Below are positions 16,965 through 25,115 of a stretch of 64,000 nucleotides of DNA, in pieces. The notes beneath the pieces are model-generated. The model was given only the letters and a program-made list of their open reading frames with translations, was not told the DNA's origin and did not search any database. The position numbers and the translations under genes are program-made. Positions within the stretch are counted from its first letter, which is position 1, and each line of letters begins with the position of its first letter. This DNA comes from Tardiphaga robiniae (GTDB taxonomy: Bacteria; Pseudomonadota; Alphaproteobacteria; Rhizobiales; Xanthobacteraceae): contig NZ_LVYV01000045.1 in assembly GCF_001618955.1 (NCBI RefSeq), positions 273,645 through 337,644 of the forward strand. Direction: 5' to 3'.

Positions 16965-17006
16965 GTGAGCAATCACTCACTATTATTGACTGACTCAAAA
17001 GTCAAT
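16965..17006. promoter_or_regulatory. Tandem inverted repeats, probable TetR operator region
   Basis: Two dyads lie 35-76 bases before the TetR gene at 17041: GTGAG (16965-16969) with CTCAC (16976-16980), and ATTGACT (16985-16991) with AGTCAAT (17000-17006). The surrounding sequence is markedly A/T-rich. Autoregulation, and control of the divergent small-protein/patatin unit, would be typical. Confidence 0.5.
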
Positions 17007-17040
17007 AGCACCCCTGCCGGGGATCGATTATCCTGCCCCC

Positions 17041-17667
17041 ATGAATGCTGAGCTGAAGAAGCGCGCCCGACGAAAAGCGGAACGACCGATCGAGATCCTC
17101 GACGCGGCCTTCGAGGAATTCGCCAGGAACGGCTATGCCGCGACCCGGCTGGAGGATGTCGCCGCACGCGCGTCCGTCACCAAGGGCACGATCTATTTCT
17201 ATTTCGAAACCAAGGAGCGCGTGTTCGACGAGATGATCCGATACAAGTCCCAGGCGTTCTTTCCCGAACTGGAAAGCTATGCCGGGACACTGGAAGGATC
17301 ATACAGCGCGCGCCTGCGCGCACTCATGGTCTTCGTGTATCGCAAGATTGCCGAGGACAGACCTTTCCGCGAAACACTCCGCTTCCTGATCGCCGACGGC
17401 TCCCGCTTCCCCGACCTTGTCGACCGGCATTATGACGAGTTCATGCGACCGGTCATCGACCAGTTCCGAATGGTGATCGAAGCGGGAGTCGCGGCCGGCG
17501 AATTCCGCCCGTCGCAGGCAAGCACATTCACCGAAATCGTGATGAGCCCGGCGCTGCTGTTGACCGTGTGGTCACTGTTGTTTGGAACGCGAAGGCAGAT
17601 CGACGTCGCAGTCTTCACCGATGCCAGTATCGACCTGCTGATGAGAGGGATCGATACCTCCCGTTAG
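17041..17667 (+). CDS. TetR/AcrR family transcriptional regulator
   Basis: The 208-residue protein has an N-terminal TetR helix-turn-helix: ILDAAFEEFARNGYAATRLEDVAARASVTKGTIYFYFETKERVF in outline at residues about 18-60, the usual position. The C-terminal ligand domain is all helical and includes RFLIADGSRFPDLVDRHYDE, typical of the TetR_C group that controls envelope or efflux genes. It is divergent from the small-protein/patatin pair, with operator-like dyads between. Ligand unknown. Confidence 0.88.
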   Translation: MNAELKKRARRKAERPIEILDAAFEEFARNGYAATRLEDVAARASVTKGTIYFYFETKERVFDEMIRYKSQAFFPELESYAGTLEGSYSARLRALMVFVYRKIAEDRPFRETLRFLIADGSRFPDLVDRHYDEFMRPVIDQFRMVIEAGVAAGEFRPSQASTFTEIVMSPALLLTVWSLLFGTRRQIDVAVFTDASIDLLMRGIDTSR

Positions 17668-17688
17668 CCCGGGCGTGAGCTTAGGTCC

Positions 17689-18273
17689 TCAAAACGTCGG
17701 CGGCGTGCACGCACTGATCACTTCGCAGGGTTTCGCGCCGACGCAGCGGAAGCGATGCGGACGGCGGCTTTCGAAATAATAGGCATCGCCGGGATCGAGG
17801 ACGCGCCGCTCTTCGTCGACGGTCACTTCCAGCCGGCCCGAGACCACGATGCCGCCCTCCTCGCCGTCATGCACCAGCGGCACCCGGCCGGTGTCGCTGC
17901 CCGGCTCGTAGCGCTCCTTCAGGATCTGCAAGCTACGGCCGAACAGATTGTCGCCGACCTGGCGATAGGAGATTGGCGTCTTGCCGATCTCGGTCAGCTC
18001 ATCCGAGCGGTAGAATGCCTTGCGCGGCCGGTCCGGTTCGATGGCGAAGAATTCGGCGAGCCCCATCGGAATGCCGTCCAGAATCCTCTTGAGCGCGCCG
18101 ACGGACGGGTTCATCTGGTTGGACTCGATCAGCGAGATCGTCGAATTGGTCACGCCCGCGCGCTTGGCCAGTTCACGCTGCGACAGCTTGTGACGCCCGC
18201 GCACGAAGCGCAGCCGTTCGCCCAGATCGATGGTCACGCCAAATCCCTGTTGCGAGTGTTTCGGATCGAACAA
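17689..18273 (-). CDS. XRE-family regulator with C-terminal cupin (PuuR-like)
   Basis: The 194-residue protein has an HTH_XRE domain (residues about 17-72: LRFVRGRHKLSQRELAKRAG, NSTISLIESNQMNPS) and a C-terminal cupin_2 domain (GEEGGIVVSGRLEVTVDEE, LDPGDAYYFESRRPHRFR). This arrangement is that of PuuR and related regulators of polyamine or amino-acid breakdown. It is divergent from the omega-aminotransferase at 18385, the likely target. The 111-base spacer includes an A/T-rich stretch (TTCAATAAAATCAAC, about 18290-18304) that could be its operator. Confidence 0.88.
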   Translation of the reverse strand: MFDPKHSQQGFGVTIDLGERLRFVRGRHKLSQRELAKRAGVTNSTISLIESNQMNPSVGALKRILDGIPMGLAEFFAIEPDRPRKAFYRSDELTEIGKTPISYRQVGDNLFGRSLQILKERYEPGSDTGRVPLVHDGEEGGIVVSGRLEVTVDEERRVLDPGDAYYFESRRPHRFRCVGAKPCEVISACTPPTF

Positions 18274-18384
18274 ATATGACCCGCCCCATTCAATAAAATC
18301 AACAGGTTAATCAGATCGAGAAAAGGACTTGTTGCATTCGGGCGAACATGATCCAGATGCTGAATCAGCCAAGGGAGCCGCGCC

Positions 18385-19716
18385 GTGACCGTTCATCAGA
18401 TTCCGAACACGTTACAACTCGAGTCGTTCTGGATGCCGTTCACGGCCAACCGCCAGTTCAAGGCGGCGCCGCGCATGTTCGCATCCGCGCAGGGCATGTA
18501 TTACACCACTGAAGACGGCCGCAAGGTGATCGACGGATCGGCTGGCCTCTGGTGCACCAATGCCGGCCACGGCCGCCGCGAGATCGCCAGCGCTGTCGAG
18601 AAGCAGCTGACGACACTCGACTTCGCCCCGGCGTTCCAGATGGGCCACCCGCTTGCCTTCGAATTCGCCAATCGCCTCGCCGAGATCGCCCCCGCCGGCC
18701 TCGATCGCATCTTCTTCACCAATTCCGGTTCGGAGTCGGGCGATACCGCGCTGAAGATCGCGCTGGCCTATCATCGCGCCAACGGCCAGGCCTCGCGCAC
18801 GCGCCTGATCGGCAGGGAGCGCGGCTATCACGGCGTCGGCTTCGGCGGCACCTCGGTCGGCGGCATGGTCAACAACCGCCGCGCCTTCACGTCAGCCCAA
18901 CTGCCCGGCACCGACCACATCCGCCACACCCACGATCTCGCGCGCAACGCGTTCTCGAAGGACCTCCCGGAGCACGGCGCCGAACTCGCTGACGACATCG
19001 AGCGTCTGGTCGCGCTGCATGGCGCCGACACCATTGCCGCCGTCATCGTCGAGCCGGTGCCCGGTTCGACCGGCGTGCTGCCGCCGCCAAAGGGCTACCT
19101 GCAGCGCCTGCGCGAACTCTGCACCAAGCACGGCATCCTGTTGATCTTCGACGAAGTCATCACCGGCTTCGGCCGCCTCGGCACGCCGTTCGCCGCAAAT
19201 TATTTCGGCGTGACACCAGACTTGATGACCACCGCGAAAGGCATCACCAACGGCACCGTGCCCTGCGGCGCCGTGTTCGCCAGCCGCACGATCTACGACG
19301 GGCTGATGACCGGGCCGGAAAGCCAGATCGAACTGTTCCATGGCTACACCTATTCGGCGCATCCGGTCGCCTGCGCTGCGGGCATCGCAACGCTGGACAT
19401 CTACAAGAACGAAGGATTGCTGACGCGCGGCGCCTCGCTGTCCGATTACTGGCGCGATGCCCTGCACGCGCTCAAGGACCTGCCCAATGTGATCGACATC
19501 CGCAATTGCGGCTTGATGGGTGCCGTCGAATTGGCACCGCGCAAGGATGCACCGGCTGCGCGCGGCTATGACGTCATGGTCGACTGCTTCAACCGCGGCC
19601 TCTATCTGCGCCAGAGCGGCGACGCCTTCGCGATGTCGCCGCCGCTCATCGTCGAGAAGAACCAGATCGACGAGATCGTCTCGATCCTGAGCGACGCCAT
19701 CAAGCGCGTCGCCTGA
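18385..19716 (+). CDS. Omega-amino acid--pyruvate aminotransferase (class III)
   Basis: The 443-residue PLP enzyme matches beta-alanine/omega-amino acid:pyruvate transaminases. It begins LESFWMPFTANRQFK, has the PLP-phosphate region FFTNSGSESGDTALK, YHGVGFGGTSVGGM, the cofactor aspartate Asp256 in LIFDEVITGFGR and the Schiff-base Lys285 in TTAKGITNG. The start is GTG at 18385 with AAGGGAG eight bases upstream. It moves the amino group of a terminal amine such as beta-alanine or taurine to pyruvate. The divergent cupin-XRE regulator fits amine catabolism. A strong terminator follows. Confidence 0.92.
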   Translation: MTVHQIPNTLQLESFWMPFTANRQFKAAPRMFASAQGMYYTTEDGRKVIDGSAGLWCTNAGHGRREIASAVEKQLTTLDFAPAFQMGHPLAFEFANRLAEIAPAGLDRIFFTNSGSESGDTALKIALAYHRANGQASRTRLIGRERGYHGVGFGGTSVGGMVNNRRAFTSAQLPGTDHIRHTHDLARNAFSKDLPEHGAELADDIERLVALHGADTIAAVIVEPVPGSTGVLPPPKGYLQRLRELCTKHGILLIFDEVITGFGRLGTPFAANYFGVTPDLMTTAKGITNGTVPCGAVFASRTIYDGLMTGPESQIELFHGYTYSAHPVACAAGIATLDIYKNEGLLTRGASLSDYWRDALHALKDLPNVIDIRNCGLMGAVELAPRKDAPAARGYDVMVDCFNRGLYLRQSGDAFAMSPPLIVEKNQIDEIVSILSDAIKRVA

Positions 19717-19736
19717 GTCCACACACCATCTGATCC

Positions 19737-19778
19737 AACACGGCCCGGATGAAGCGCCTGCTTCATCCGGGCCGTGTT
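19737..19778 (+). terminator. Rho-independent terminator after the aminotransferase gene
   Basis: A perfect 19-base stem (19737-19755 with 19760-19778) closes a GCCT loop and is followed by GTTT. It begins 21 bases after the stop codon. The symmetric A/T ends mean it may also work for the minus-strand direction. Confidence 0.8.
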
Positions 19779-19800
19779 GTTTAAGAGATCCGGCTGTCGA

Positions 19801-20085
19801 TCAACTTGCGCTGCCATGCGCCCGCGCGCACATCCGTGTCACATGATTCACGCTCATCACCGGCGTCGGCGCAACGGTGTCGCTCGAACCTGTGCTGGTC
19901 GTCCATGAGAGACCGCCAAGCGACGCCATGACAGGCGCTATGGCAAAGCGCGACATCATCGCGACATTGACCATCGCCGGCACGTCGACGCGGGGGTGGC
20001 TGACAATCGCGTCCACGATCAGGCCAAACGCGGCCAATCCCAATGTTCGCTTGCGAGATCTGATCGACGTCTTGCGGAATTGCAT
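19801..20085 (-). CDS. Possible small exported protein
   Basis: The 94-residue ORF begins MPMQFRKTSIRSRKRTLGLA, a basic N-terminus followed by a hydrophobic stretch, and has G/C-rich third positions similar to neighbours. The rest (RFAIAPVMASLGGLSWTTS, APTPVMSVNHVTRMC) matches no family I know. No clear Shine-Dalgarno is seen and an overlapping plus-strand ORF exists, so this is tentative. Otherwise 19779-20288 holds no gene I can support. Confidence 0.4.
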   Translation of the reverse strand: MQFRKTSIRSRKRTLGLAAFGLIVDAIVSHPRVDVPAMVNVAMMSRFAIAPVMASLGGLSWTTSTGSSDTVAPTPVMSVNHVTRMCARAHGSAS

Positions 20086-20288
20086 CGGCATCACGGGCTC
20101 ATGGGCTTGAGGATGCGCACGCACCGGAGCAGGAGCGCGCCGACGGGTCTACGTCGCGCGCAATTCTACAGCTCGACTGTGACTATCCGGTCGGGCACCG
20201 CGAACAACAAAGTTCGCAAGCGATCACGTCACGACGAGCGGTGCGACAATTCTCATCACATTCTCACGAGGCGCTAACGCCCCGAGAG

Positions 20289-21242
20289 CTACACCGCCGC
20301 CATTGCCCGCTTTGGAGCACGGTGCGCAGCGATACAGGACAAGACACTGAACACCACCAGCGCGAAGGCTGCGATTTCAAGCGGCGCCGGCATGCGCTGT
20401 TCCCACACAAAGCCGTAGATCAATGCAAACAGGGTTTCGAACAGGATCATCTGCCCGACCAGCGTCAGCGGCAGCAACCGGCTCATGCGATTCCATAACG
20501 CATTGCCGAGGATGGATGCGAACACGGCGACGCCGATCGACACCGCCGCGAACTGCGCCCAGGCAAGCCCGCTATGTGTTGCCGTGCCCATGGCGAGCGC
20601 CGCCGGAATGAGGATCAGGCTCTGCGCCCCCGTCACGACCCCTGTCAGAAGATTCCATTCATGAGCGGAGATATTATCGAGCCGGGCCAGCGCCCGGCTG
20701 TTGCCGATCGCGAAAACCGTCCAGGAAATCAGCGCACCGATTGCGCAAAGAAGGCCGATGACCTGTTCGCGGAGAGAACCTGACGATGGCATCGCCAGCG
20801 CTTGCCATCCAATGCAGATCGCCCCGGCCGAGCACAGCATCAGCGATGGCATCAGCCGGCTCAGCGGAACGGCGCCGCTGTCCCTGCTCCCGACAATCGT
20901 CACCGCAACCGGAAGAAAGCCGATGACCAGCGACGTCATCGCAATGCCGCCTATCTGCACGGCGCTCGTCAGAAGAACGTAATAAAGCGTGTTCCCCGCA
21001 AGCGAGAGCCAGGCCAGAGCAAGCCACTCGCGTCGTCCGAGCCTCGCCAGCAGCGAACGCCAGCGCGGCGCAATCAAGACCGCGGAAGTCACGCCGTAAA
21101 CGAAGTAGCGCGCAGCTGCCAATTGGAGCGGGCTGAATGCGTGGGCCAGTTCGGGCGCCAGAAACACCAGCCCCCACAAGGCGCCGGCGCAGGCGCCAAA
21201 CAGAATACCGATCGATGTCGAATTGGCCGGAGAGCCGCTCAT
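20289..21242 (-). CDS. DMT-superfamily (EamA) transporter
   Basis: The 317-residue protein has about ten hydrophobic segments in two EamA halves. Characteristic pieces are GACAGALWGLVFLAPELAH in TM1, LQLAAARYFVYG in TM2 and LLPLTLVGQMILFETLFALI in the penultimate region. Members export amino acids or metabolites through the inner membrane. It is divergent from the Lrp-type gene at 21343 with a 100-base spacer, an arrangement usual for amino-acid exporters controlled by Lrp proteins. Confidence 0.88.
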   Translation of the reverse strand: MSGSPANSTSIGILFGACAGALWGLVFLAPELAHAFSPLQLAAARYFVYGVTSAVLIAPRWRSLLARLGRREWLALAWLSLAGNTLYYVLLTSAVQIGGIAMTSLVIGFLPVAVTIVGSRDSGAVPLSRLMPSLMLCSAGAICIGWQALAMPSSGSLREQVIGLLCAIGALISWTVFAIGNSRALARLDNISAHEWNLLTGVVTGAQSLILIPAALAMGTATHSGLAWAQFAAVSIGVAVFASILGNALWNRMSRLLPLTLVGQMILFETLFALIYGFVWEQRMPAPLEIAAFALVVFSVLSCIAAHRAPKRAMAAV

Positions 21243-21342
21243 GTGACGATGCCGACTGAAAATTGCTTCGGCCGGGGAATATCATCGTGACGGCGATTAA
21301 GGCGCCCTTGATTGCGGCCCAAAATGCAACAAATACTCGCGC

Positions 21343-21828
21343 ATGGACACCAAATCGCATGCAGCCCGCGCACTCGATCCATTCGATCGGGCAATCCTTC
21401 GCATCATTCAGCGTGACAACAAGACGCCTCAGCGCGCCATCGCCGAGGCCGTTAATTTGTCGGCCGCGGCGGTGCAGCGGCGGATCGCCGCGATGGAGAT
21501 CGCAGGCGTTATCGTGTCCAACGTTGCCATTGTCGATCCCGCTTCCGTGTCACTGACAATCACTTCCATCGTGGAAGTGTTTCTGCGCGACGAGCGCTCC
21601 ACCACGGTCGATGTCGCCAAGGCGCTATTCCGCAGCGCTCCCGAAGTTCAGCAGTGTTACTACGTCACGGGCGGAACAAGTTTCGTGCTGATCGTCGTCA
21701 CCAGGGATATGCGGACCTATGAGGCCGTGACCCGTCGTTTGTTTTCGGAGAATGATCTCGTCAAGAGCTTCCGGACCCTGGTCGCGCTCGACCGCGTCAA
21801 GACCGAGACCTCAGTCGTCATCGAATAA
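21343..21828 (+). CDS. Lrp/AsnC family transcriptional regulator
   Basis: The 161-residue protein has the Lrp layout: N-terminal HTH (LDPFDRAILRIIQRDNKTPQ, LSAAAVQRRIAAMEIAG) and a C-terminal RAM/ACT-like effector domain (VQQCYYVTGGTSFVLIVVTRDM). It most likely senses an amino acid and regulates the divergent DMT exporter. Length is normal for the family. Confidence 0.9.
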   Translation: MDTKSHAARALDPFDRAILRIIQRDNKTPQRAIAEAVNLSAAAVQRRIAAMEIAGVIVSNVAIVDPASVSLTITSIVEVFLRDERSTTVDVAKALFRSAPEVQQCYYVTGGTSFVLIVVTRDMRTYEAVTRRLFSENDLVKSFRTLVALDRVKTETSVVIE

Positions 21829-21829
21829 T

Positions 21830-21848
21830 GAAAACCACAATGGTTTTC
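21830..21848 (+). terminator. Short hairpin after the Lrp-family gene
   Basis: GAAAACCA (21830-21837), loop CAA and TGGTTTTC (21841-21848) form a perfect 8-base stem two bases after the stop codon, between two convergent genes. The T-run is inside the right arm, so terminator function is likely but not strong. Confidence 0.5.
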
Positions 21849-21885
21849 GCGCCGGCGCATTCACCCACTTGTGGATCAGGTGCGT

Positions 21886-22278
21886 TCATCCGGACAGCGT
21901 CTCGATGACACGACAGTCACAGACCCTGCCGTGACTGCACTCTTCCACCATGCGAACGAGTTCTCCGCGCAAAGCGGTGAGTTGCGCAATCCGGCGTTCC
22001 ACTTCCGACAGGTGCCGACGCGTGATCAGATCGACCTCTTCGCAAGATTGATCAGGCCCCTCGCTCAGAGTCAGCAATTCGGAGATGTCGGCGATCTCGA
22101 AGCCGAGATCACGTGCGTGCCGGATGAAGTTCAGGCGGGCAACATCCTCCGGCCGATAGCGACGCTGCTTTCCCTCCGTCCTCGTGGGCGCGGCCAGGAG
22201 GCCAATCCCCTCGTAGTAACGGATCGTCGGCACCTTGATGCCCGTCAGACGCGACGCTTCTCCGATTGCGTAATCCAT
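21886..22278 (-). CDS. MerR-family metal-responsive regulator (ZntR/CadR/PbrR-like)
   Basis: The 130-residue protein has the MerR HTH (AIGEASRLTGIKVPTIRYYE), a long dimerisation helix, and metal-ligand residues: Cys79 (start of the dimer helix), Cys114, His116, Cys120 and Cys122 in EECSHGRVCDC. This is the Zn/Cd/Pb-sensing arrangement rather than the Cu (CueR) one. It is divergent from the CDF exporter gene and shares with it a promoter with a 19-base spacer and a perfect dyad. It would bend this promoter into an active form when the metal is bound. Confidence 0.9.
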   Translation of the reverse strand: MDYAIGEASRLTGIKVPTIRYYEGIGLLAAPTRTEGKQRRYRPEDVARLNFIRHARDLGFEIADISELLTLSEGPDQSCEEVDLITRRHLSEVERRIAQLTALRGELVRMVEECSHGRVCDCRVIETLSG

Positions 22279-22285
22279 TTTTCTC

Positions 22286-22316
22286 TTGAACCTCTAGTCG
22301 CTAGAGGTTGTACGCT
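22286..22316 (+). promoter_or_regulatory. MerR-type promoter/operator of the CDF exporter gene
   Basis: The -35 TTGAAC (22286-22291) and -10 TACGCT (22311-22316) are separated by 19 bases, longer than the usual 17 and typical of MerR-controlled promoters. Between them AACCTCTAG (22289-22297), TCG and CTAGAGGTT (22301-22309) form a perfect 9-3-9 dyad. The exporter start codon is 25 bases downstream. Confidence 0.88.
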
Positions 22317-22340
22317 TGTCTCACGCTGAGAGGAAGCACG

Positions 22341-23090
22341 ATGTCCGACAAGACCTGTTGCACCACTGACACCTGCTGCGAGCCGCCGCCCATCGATTTT
22401 TCGAAGGCGAACGCGACGCCTGTCTCGCAGGCGGCTTGCGGCACCGAGGCATGCGGTTGCTCCGGCGGCGTTCCGGTCTTTGATGGCGTTGATCCCCGCT
22501 ACAAGCGCGTGCTGTGGACGGTCATTGCCATCAACGGCATCATGTTTCTTGTCGAGATGATCGCGGGACAGATCGCGGGATCGCAGGCGCTGAAAGCGGA
22601 TGCGCTCGACTTCCTCGGCGATACGGTCACTTACGGGCTGAGCCTCGCGGTCATCGGCACCGGCATCAGGACGCGGGCAACGGCGGCTTTGTTCAAGGGC
22701 CTTTCGCTCAGCGTCATGGCTCTGTGGGTGTTCGGTTCGACCGTCTACCACACGCTGATCCTGGGCGTTCCAAGCGCCGAGGTCATGGGCGCCATCGGCT
22801 TCCTGGCGCTGGCAGCCAACCTCGCCTCGGTGCTGCTGCTGATGCGTTACAAGGACGGCGACGCCAATGTGCGCTCTGTCTGGCTGTGTTCCCGCAACGA
22901 CGCCATTGGCAACGTCATTGTCATGTTCGCAGCCCTGGGAGTCTGGGGCTCGTCGAGTGCGTGGCCGGATCTGGCGGTGGCCGCCGTGATGGCCTTCATC
23001 TTTCTCTCCTCCTCGGTGCAGATACTCCGTCAGGCCTGGGCTGAATATTCCGAACAGCCCGCGCCCGCCGGCATGTCCCAGCGTTCCTGA
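22341..23090 (+). CDS. Cation diffusion facilitator (CDF) family exporter with Cys-rich N-terminus
   Basis: The 249-residue protein begins with a Cys-rich metal-binding head (MSDKTCCTTDTCCEPPP, then CGTEACGCSGG) followed by about six membrane segments. TM2 has KADALDFLGD and TM5 has SRNDAIGNVI, the paired Asp metal site of a CDF subgroup found with MerR regulators. It lacks the long C-terminal CDF cytoplasmic domain. The ATG at 22341 is preceded by GAGAGGAAG; an upstream ATG at 22308 lies inside the operator. It exports Zn/Cd/Co-type cations from cytoplasm to periplasm. Confidence 0.88.
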   Translation: MSDKTCCTTDTCCEPPPIDFSKANATPVSQAACGTEACGCSGGVPVFDGVDPRYKRVLWTVIAINGIMFLVEMIAGQIAGSQALKADALDFLGDTVTYGLSLAVIGTGIRTRATAALFKGLSLSVMALWVFGSTVYHTLILGVPSAEVMGAIGFLALAANLASVLLLMRYKDGDANVRSVWLCSRNDAIGNVIVMFAALGVWGSSSAWPDLAVAAVMAFIFLSSSVQILRQAWAEYSEQPAPAGMSQRS

Positions 23091-23928
23091 GCCTGACATG
23101 CTGCCCCTCCATTGCCGGCGTGCCTGCCCGCGGCAGTAGTCCTGAAAATAATCCTTGACGTCTTTTCTCTCCAGCATATATTCCTTTCCATCCCGCTCCA
23201 CTTGAGGGAGCGTTACCGGGACGCCGACTGGCGCGGGGCGGGATGTGGCGCCTGCGGGCGGGAGGGAGACGTTCCCTTTCGCACTCGGGAGGCCTTGGGT
23301 CACCGTCCGGCCCCACTACGGGGGTCTGCCACTCATGCTGGCTGGACGTGGCATTGGTGAACGGCGGGAAACCGTCGGGATAAGCGGACTGCGGAGGTCT
23401 GCGCCTTTGCCCGGAAGAACGGTCCCGGGGACAGAAATCGCCACGATGGAGCGTCGAAAGGCGTTTCCGCGGCCTCTGCGGTTCGGCGATCCGGACAGCA
23501 CGCTGCGGCACTGTTACCAAGTCGCGCCTTTCGGCGCTTCATCTCCCTCATTCTTGAGGGAGGCCACCGGGACGGCCACTCACGCGCACAGGCGCGGGCA
23601 AGGATGGCGCACGCTCGTCCCTCACCTGCATCACAGTGATCAACAACGTCATCACGGGAGGTCACATGCTCCTTGGTCACAAGCATCCTGGTCACATGGA
23701 TCCGCGTCTCACATCGACAAATTCCACGCTGCGGCAGCAGACGTTAGCGGCCTTTCGTCTACTTTCCCCGTTACCATGCGATGCGGTAGCCTGCATCCGG
23801 GACTCTGCATTCCGCGACATCCGTCACGGCGCAGAACGGGCAGACAACAAGAAGAACGGTCTGCGATCCAGAGCGAGCGCTACGGCGCTCCCGCCGCTCT
23901 GGAGCGCGCCGGCAGTCGAGGAAATGAA
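23091..23928. other. Gene-free 838-base stretch with degenerate direct repeats
   Basis: No ORF here has family-like content; the open frame running into the Bug receptor from 23245 is low-complexity and lacks a credible start. A segment CTTGAGGGAG...ACCGGGACG...GCGCGGG occurs at about 23201-23240 and again in degenerate form at about 23553-23600. Between them lie GGTGAACGGCGGGAAACCGTCG-type blocks, in outline like the dispersed intergenic repeats of Bradyrhizobium relatives. A long leader for the Bug gene or a decayed repeat element are both possible. Confidence 0.45.
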
Positions 23929-24912
23929 ATGATGAAGAGCTTCGTCCGCGCCGTGAGCGTGATCGCCGTGATGGCCGCCTGCACCGGCAGCGCCGAGACT
24001 GCCTTTGCGCAGAGCTGGCCGAACCGGCCGATCCGCATGGTCGTGCCCTATACGCCGGGCGGCTATACCGACCTGATGGCGCGCCTCGTTTCCGAAAAGA
24101 TGTCGGCGGCGCTGGGCCAGCCGATTGTCATCGAGAACAAGCCGGGCGCGAATGCCGCCATCGGCACCGACGCCGTCGCCAAGGCAGCCCCCGACGGCTA
24201 CACCTTCGGCACCGTGATCGCAGCGCATTCGGTGAATCCGACGCTCAATCCGAAGCTGCCCTATGATGCGATGAAGGACTTCACTTACGTGTCGCTGACC
24301 TCGGTCGCGCCGCTGATTTTGATTGCGACGCCGTCCCTGCCCGCCAAGGACATGAAGGAGTTCATCGCACTCGCCAAGGCGAAGCCCGGCTCGCTCAATT
24401 TTGCCTCCAGCGGCATCGGCTCGGCGGCGCATCTGACCATGGAAATGCTGAAGAGCCGCGAAGGCATCAATCTGCAGCACATTCCTTACAAGGGTACGTC
24501 CGGCGCGCTGCAGGATACGGTCGGTGGCCAGATCAATGTGATGTTCGACGTCATCGGGCCGCTGATGTCGCAGGTGAAGTCCGGCAATGCCAAGGCGCTC
24601 GCCGTGGCCGCCAAGGAGCGCGTACCGGCGGCCGGCGACGTGCCGACCATGGCGGAAGCCGGCGTGCCGGATTTCGTCTCCGGCACCTGGTCCGGCATCA
24701 TCGCGCCCGCAGGCACGCCGAAGGAGATTGTCGATCGCGTGGCCGCGGAGGCAAAGAAGGCGCTCACCGATCCCGACCTGAAGAAGAAGCTCGACGATCA
24801 GGGCATCGTCCCCATGGGCACCACCCCGGATGAATTCCGCGCCTTCGTCACCGACGAGATCGCGCGCTGGAAGAAGGTGATCACGGACGCCGGGATCAAG
24901 ATGGAGCAGTAA
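23929..24912 (+). CDS. Tripartite tricarboxylate transporter (Bug/TctC) periplasmic receptor
   Basis: The 327-residue protein has a signal peptide (MMKSFVRAVSVIAVMAAC...AFAQ) and the Bug-family pattern: WPNRPIRMVVPYTPGGYTDL at the mature N-terminus, IVIENKPGANAAIGTDAVAK, NLQHIPYKGTSGALQDTVGGQ and a C-terminal FVTDEIARWKKVI. It binds a carboxylate or similar small anion in the periplasm. GAGGA six bases before the ATG at 23929 fixes the start. No TctA/TctB membrane genes are nearby, so it is an orphan receptor. Confidence 0.92.
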   Translation: MMKSFVRAVSVIAVMAACTGSAETAFAQSWPNRPIRMVVPYTPGGYTDLMARLVSEKMSAALGQPIVIENKPGANAAIGTDAVAKAAPDGYTFGTVIAAHSVNPTLNPKLPYDAMKDFTYVSLTSVAPLILIATPSLPAKDMKEFIALAKAKPGSLNFASSGIGSAAHLTMEMLKSREGINLQHIPYKGTSGALQDTVGGQINVMFDVIGPLMSQVKSGNAKALAVAAKERVPAAGDVPTMAEAGVPDFVSGTWSGIIAPAGTPKEIVDRVAAEAKKALTDPDLKKKLDDQGIVPMGTTPDEFRAFVTDEIARWKKVITDAGIKMEQ

Positions 24913-24923
24913 GAAACTAGCTC

Positions 24924-25102
24924 GTCATTCCGGGACGCGAGCGCCACTTGGCGGTCGCGGACCCGGAATCTCAAGATGAGAGTTCCTCCTTCCGCCGCGC
25001 TGGATCAAGAGGTGATGAACACATCAAGATTCCCCGCCACTCCAATTGGAGTGGCTGAGGTTCGCGCCGAACCGATTCGCGTTTCGGCCCCCCCGGAATG
25101 AC
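24924..25102. repeat. Dispersed palindromic repeat (Bradyrhizobium-type intergenic element)
   Basis: GTCATTCCGGG (24924-24934) and CCCGGAATGAC (25092-25102) are perfect inverted ends. The left arm also forms a nested hairpin, ATTCCGGG (24927-24934) with CCCGGAAT (24962-24969). Inside lies a separate perfect 20-base palindrome, GCCACTCCAATTGGAGTGGC (25036-25055). This class of 'GTCATTCCGGG...CCCGGAATGAC' element is widespread between genes in the group. Confidence 0.7.
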
Positions 25103-25115
25103 AGCGTGAGGCCTT

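Noticed and set aside
19877..20110. Plus-strand ORF of 77 residues opposite the tentative exported protein
   Set aside because: No motif and weak codon pattern; the minus-strand reading is somewhat better but also uncertain.
23245..23928. N-terminal extension of the Bug receptor by 228 codons
   Set aside because: The extension is low-complexity, precedes a perfect signal peptide and a Shine-Dalgarno at the ATG at 23929.
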